NCBI GenBank assembly: GCA_029778935.1
Contig: JAKPBM010000399.1
Span: 1-9,170, forward strand
Length of the DNA stretch: 9,170 nucleotides
Direction of reading: 5' to 3'
From: Bacillota bacterium
Lineage (GTDB): Bacteria > Bacillota > Clostridia > Oscillospirales > QAMX01
Position numbers and translations under genes: made by a program. The stretch's first letter is position 1; each line of letters starts with the position of its first letter. The notes below the pieces were generated by a model. The model searched no databases and had not been told where the DNA came from. It saw nothing but the letters and a program-made list of their open reading frames with translations. This document shows, piece after piece, positions 6,944 through 9,170 of the stretch.

Positions 6944-6960
6944 AAAAATATTAAGATTAA

Positions 6961-6994
6961 GATGCAAACATGATTCGTGCGAACATGTTTCATC
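6961..6994 (+). other. Short hairpin in the leader of the lipoprotein gene
   Basis: GATGCAAACATG (6961-6972) pairs with CATGTTTCATC (6984-6994) in an 11-bp stem with a single bulged C and an 11-base loop. It lies 27 bases before the ATG at 7022 and leaves the ribosome binding site free. It could be a leader RNA structure or a protein-binding dyad. Confidence 0.4.
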
Positions 6995-7021
6995 AAATCT
7001 TTCAGAAAGGGTGCCAACCTT

Positions 7022-8344
7022 ATGAAGAAGCTTTTGTCCGTTCTTCTAATTCTTGCTACTGTCGTAACGCTTTTTGCCGGCTGCGCAGGCAAAAAAGAGA
7101 CAGAAAAGAGCGAAGTGGAGAAGATCATTGAACAGGCGCAGACGATGACTCTGCAGGAGCTCTATCAGAAGGCGATCGAAGAATCCAAGGGCAAGACGAT
7201 GTACGGCATCGGCAACTCCAGCCGCGGTGCCACCGCCGCCACCAGCTTTATCGAAGAGCTGAAGAAAATCGATCCCACCTATGACGGCGTCATTGAATGG
7301 TCTCAGCCGAAGAACAACTCCATCTTCACGCTGCTGAACGCGGATATCAACAGCTCCACCCACACCTATTCCATGACGCTGATCCAGGACGGTAACCAGA
7401 TCCAGAGCAAAATGATCAACACCGGCAACCTGCTCAACTTCATCCCCAAGGAATGGGCGGAAGCGGAAGGCGTCAACGTGGAAGCGGACGGCAACCCGCT
7501 TACCCTGCAGACCCTGAGCAAGGTGTTCATGTTCAACAACCTCGGCAACAAGACGTATACGAACGTCTGGGATTTCGTGTATGAAGGCGAAGCCCCGCTG
7601 TTCATGGGCGTCGACTCCGAGCCTGTCGGCAAGAACTTCCTGTACATGCTGACCCACGACAAGTACGCCACCATGCTCAAGGAAGCCTTTGACGCGCTGG
7701 ACAGCACCAAGAAGGCCTACTTCCAGAAGACCATCGACGAAGTGGCCGGCGACGCTGCGTCCCTCGGCCTGACCAGCCCCAATGCCAAATACGCGCTTGC
7801 GTTTATCAAGCTGTGGTGCGAAGCCTACAATGAAATGACCGACGACGGCCCCATCTGCAACGAGCTCGTAACGAACTCCGCCGTGGGCGCCACCGGTCTG
7901 CTGGTGTACTCCAAACTGCGCTCCGTGGAAGAATCCGACACGGTTTCCGTTAACAACATCACCGTCGCGGCCTATCAGGACAACTACGTCGGCTTTGGCG
8001 GATACGGCTACAAGCACTATCTGATGGTTGTCAAGACCGCTCCCATGCCCTGGACGGCCTGCGCCTTCATCGCCTACATGGTGACGACGGAGGAAGGCTT
8101 CTACGCCTGGGGTAAGGACATGGGCGGCTACAGCGCCAACCCGAACATTAACCAGGACCACTCCAAAGACGGCTACGTCGACGGCGAAAACAAGTTCCCG
8201 GCTAAGAACGACCGCGGCTATGACTGGTGGGTAAGCGAAGACGGCGGCGCCCTGGTCATCGAAGATCCCAAGTACTGCGCGGAAGTTTCGTTCAACATGG
8301 GCGACTGGATCGACGTTATCATCGGCAACAAAGCGGCTCGTTAG
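7022..8344 (+). CDS. ABC-transporter solute-binding lipoprotein
   Basis: Encodes 440 residues. The N-terminus is a bacterial lipoprotein signal: MKKLLSVLLILATVVTLFAG with lipidated C21 in the lipobox LFAGC, followed by a charged tether (GKKETEKSEVEK). The mature protein is a large extracellular solute-binding protein: KTMYGIGNSSRGATAA at the first strand, ANLGN-like and FVYEGEAPLFMGVDSEP segments in the middle, and a C-terminal AFIAYMVTTEEGFYAWGKDMGGYSANP stretch typical of the family (an end-of-domain helix followed by the ligand-facing loop). It should capture the substrate outside the membrane and deliver it to the permease encoded next. It is distinct in sequence and size from the 354-residue binding protein at the start of the operon, which supports a division between sensing and transport. 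The ATG at 7022 is preferred over the upstream ATG at 6977 because it gives a canonical signal peptide and has AGAAAGGGTG upstream. The ligand cannot be read from sequence. Confidence 0.9.
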   Translation: MKKLLSVLLILATVVTLFAGCAGKKETEKSEVEKIIEQAQTMTLQELYQKAIEESKGKTMYGIGNSSRGATAATSFIEELKKIDPTYDGVIEWSQPKNNSIFTLLNADINSSTHTYSMTLIQDGNQIQSKMINTGNLLNFIPKEWAEAEGVNVEADGNPLTLQTLSKVFMFNNLGNKTYTNVWDFVYEGEAPLFMGVDSEPVGKNFLYMLTHDKYATMLKEAFDALDSTKKAYFQKTIDEVAGDAASLGLTSPNAKYALAFIKLWCEAYNEMTDDGPICNELVTNSAVGATGLLVYSKLRSVEESDTVSVNNITVAAYQDNYVGFGGYGYKHYLMVVKTAPMPWTACAFIAYMVTTEEGFYAWGKDMGGYSANPNINQDHSKDGYVDGENKFPAKNDRGYDWWVSEDGGALVIEDPKYCAEVSFNMGDWIDVIIGNKAAR

Positions 8345-8367
8345 CAAACCTGTCTGACCGTTAATAG

Positions 8368-8409
8368 GTTCATTGCAGAAGTCCGGGCAACCGGACTTCT
8401 GCAATGAAC
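8368..8409 (+). other. Perfect 19-bp hairpin with GCAA tetraloop
   Basis: Arm 8368-8386 (GTTCATTGCAGAAGTCCGG) is the exact reverse complement of 8391-8409, separated only by GCAA, a GNRA-class tetraloop. The following bases (TCTCGGGAA) are not T-rich, so it is not a standard intrinsic terminator. It starts 24 bases after the lipoprotein stop codon. A 3'-protective stem-loop for the abundant binding-protein mRNA is the best guess. Confidence 0.85.
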
Positions 8410-8444
8410 TCTCGGGAAGGTCAACTCCGGCTACTGAGAAAGGC

Positions 8445-8503
8445 AGTCATTCTGTTGACCGCTCAAGGGTTTGTGACAGGCCTAAGTGAACAACAGAATG
8501 GCT
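8445..8503 (+). other. Long-range stem overlapping a competing stem
   Basis: CATTCTGTTG (8448-8457) and CAACAGAATG (8491-8500) are perfectly complementary; as RNA the stem extends to 13 pairs (8445-8457 with 8491-8503) using one U-G pair. The left arm shares GTTG (8454-8457) with a second inverted repeat, GGTCAAC (8419-8425) with GTTGACC (8454-8460). Only one of the two can form at a time. A moderately T-rich stretch (8503-8518) follows the second arm. Confidence 0.5.
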
Positions 8504-8532
8504 TTAAATCTCTATTTTCACAGGAGGTAAGT

Positions 8533-9170
8533 ATGCACACCGCAAGTAAAGCAAGAGTTGGTTTCAATAAAGTATTGACCTTCCTGTCGAAACCGCACAA
8601 TGTGGTCTTGCTGATATTAGGTATTATTCTTTCCTTTACGACCATCGCTCCGATTGTTTCCATCTTTAAAGATACGGTTTCGGTACATCCGGGCTCCGTG
8701 GACGCTTACCTTTCGGGAAAGACGTCCGGCTTCACGCTTGTCAACTGGATTGACCTCTTTACGGGTACGTTGAGCCGGCAAAACGTGTGGATGCCCCTGG
8801 GCAACACCATTTTGCTTGCCGTCTTTACCTGCATCGGCTCCATTGCCATCGGCGGGATTTTCGCCTATCTAGTGACAAGAACGAATCTTAAATTCAAAGG
8901 ATATCTTAGCTCCATCTTCATCTTCCCCTATATCATGCCCCAATGGACCTTGGCGCTGGTATGGAGAAACCTTTTCAACAGCAACGCCGTAACCGGCGGT
9001 TCCGACGGTTTGCTGGCCTCCATTTTCGGCGTAAGGATGCCGGCCTGGTGGTGCCAGGGCCTGTTCCCCAGCTCGGTCGTGCTCGCTCTGCACTACGCCC
9101 CCTTTGCCTATATCCTAATCGGCGGCATCTTTAAGAACATGGACGCCAACCTGGAGGAAGCGGCAGTAAT
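8533..9170 (+). CDS. ABC transporter permease, iron(III)/AfuB-like (5' part only)
   Basis: The first 212 codons are present and the gene runs off the right edge. It is an inner-membrane permease of the binding-protein-dependent type. Predicted membrane helices lie at about residues 23-45, 91-114, 124-144 and 181-200, with a soluble loop of roughly 45 residues after the first. The window ends within MDANLEEAAV, the start of the EAA loop (EEAA at 208-211) that contacts the ATPase subunit. The start ATG has AGGAGG (8522-8527) five bases upstream. Relatives in the Fbp/AfuB family are often fused double-length permeases with two EAA loops; whether this one is cannot be seen. It pairs with the lipoprotein binding protein upstream, and a second permease domain and an ATPase gene are expected beyond the edge. 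Confidence 0.93.
   Translation, partial: MHTASKARVGFNKVLTFLSKPHNVVLLILGIILSFTTIAPIVSIFKDTVSVHPGSVDAYLSGKTSGFTLVNWIDLFTGTLSRQNVWMPLGNTILLAVFTCIGSIAIGGIFAYLVTRTNLKFKGYLSSIFIFPYIMPQWTLALVWRNLFNSNAVTGGSDGLLASIFGVRMPAWWCQGLFPSSVVLALHYAPFAYILIGGIFKNMDANLEEAAV

Larger units (their letters stand above)
8345..8532 (+). promoter_or_regulatory. Structured intercistronic region between lipoprotein and permease genes
   Basis: A 188-base gap, long for adjacent genes of one transporter. It contains a perfect 19-bp hairpin, then two stems that share bases and cannot form together (8419-8425 with 8454-8460; 8445-8457 with 8491-8503), then AGGAGG (8522-8527) before the permease ATG. I see no coding frame and no clear promoter hexamers. 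The layout suggests processing, mRNA stabilisation or attenuation that lowers permease output relative to the binding protein. Confidence 0.55.

Noticed and set aside
6895..6950. Inverted repeat read as an intrinsic terminator of the sensor operon
   Set aside because: The plus-strand stem is followed by A residues and not T, and the loop is 22 bases, so neither orientation gives a proper terminator.
7046..8404. A 452-codon open frame antisense to the lipoprotein gene
   Set aside because: It mirrors a gene with a clear signal peptide and family motifs, and has no recognisable domain or ribosome binding site. It arises from codon bias on the opposite strand.

Overview
The window looks like a chromosomal segment from a low-to-mid GC Firmicute, most likely a Clostridia-type anaerobe. 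The reasons are the strong AGGAGG-type ribosome binding sites, a Csm (type III-A) CRISPR module closely resembling staphylococcal and clostridial versions, a YesM/AraC-type two-component pair, and a classic lipobox on a solute-binding protein. The species cannot be named from sequence alone.

Left part (1-2890, minus strand): the front end of a type III-A CRISPR-Cas effector operon, read leftwards as cas10 (csm1), csm2, csm3. csm3 runs off the left edge. The genes are tightly packed: the cas10 stop and csm2 start share a base, and there are 15 bases between csm2 and csm3. Cas10 keeps an intact GGDD cyclic-oligoadenylate synthase motif and zinc ribbon. Its N-terminal HD nuclease motifs are all replaced, so it should signal but not cut DNA. 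No CRISPR array, cas6 or Csm6-type effector is inside the window.

Middle (2891-3300): a 410-base divergent intergenic region. It has a near-consensus promoter on the minus strand for the csm operon and an extended -10 promoter on the plus strand for the right-hand genes.

Right part (3301-9170, plus strand): an apparent operon of a membrane-anchored Fbp/AfuA-type solute-binding protein, a YesM-type sensor kinase, an AraC-type response regulator, a large lipoprotein solute-binding protein, and the start of an ABC permease. The first three match the layout of the staphylococcal HptA-HptS-HptR hexose-phosphate sensing system. The simplest reading is a three-component sensor controlling its neighbouring ABC importer. 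The response regulator is broken twice: a 10-bp tandem duplication (6141-6160) shifts the frame in the receiver domain, and an in-frame TAG (6439-6441) separates the receiver from the DNA-binding domain.

The gap between the lipoprotein gene and the permease gene carries a perfect 19-bp hairpin with a GCAA loop, followed by two mutually exclusive stems. This suggests RNA-level control of how much permease is made relative to binding protein. Further inverted repeats sit just upstream of the lipoprotein gene.
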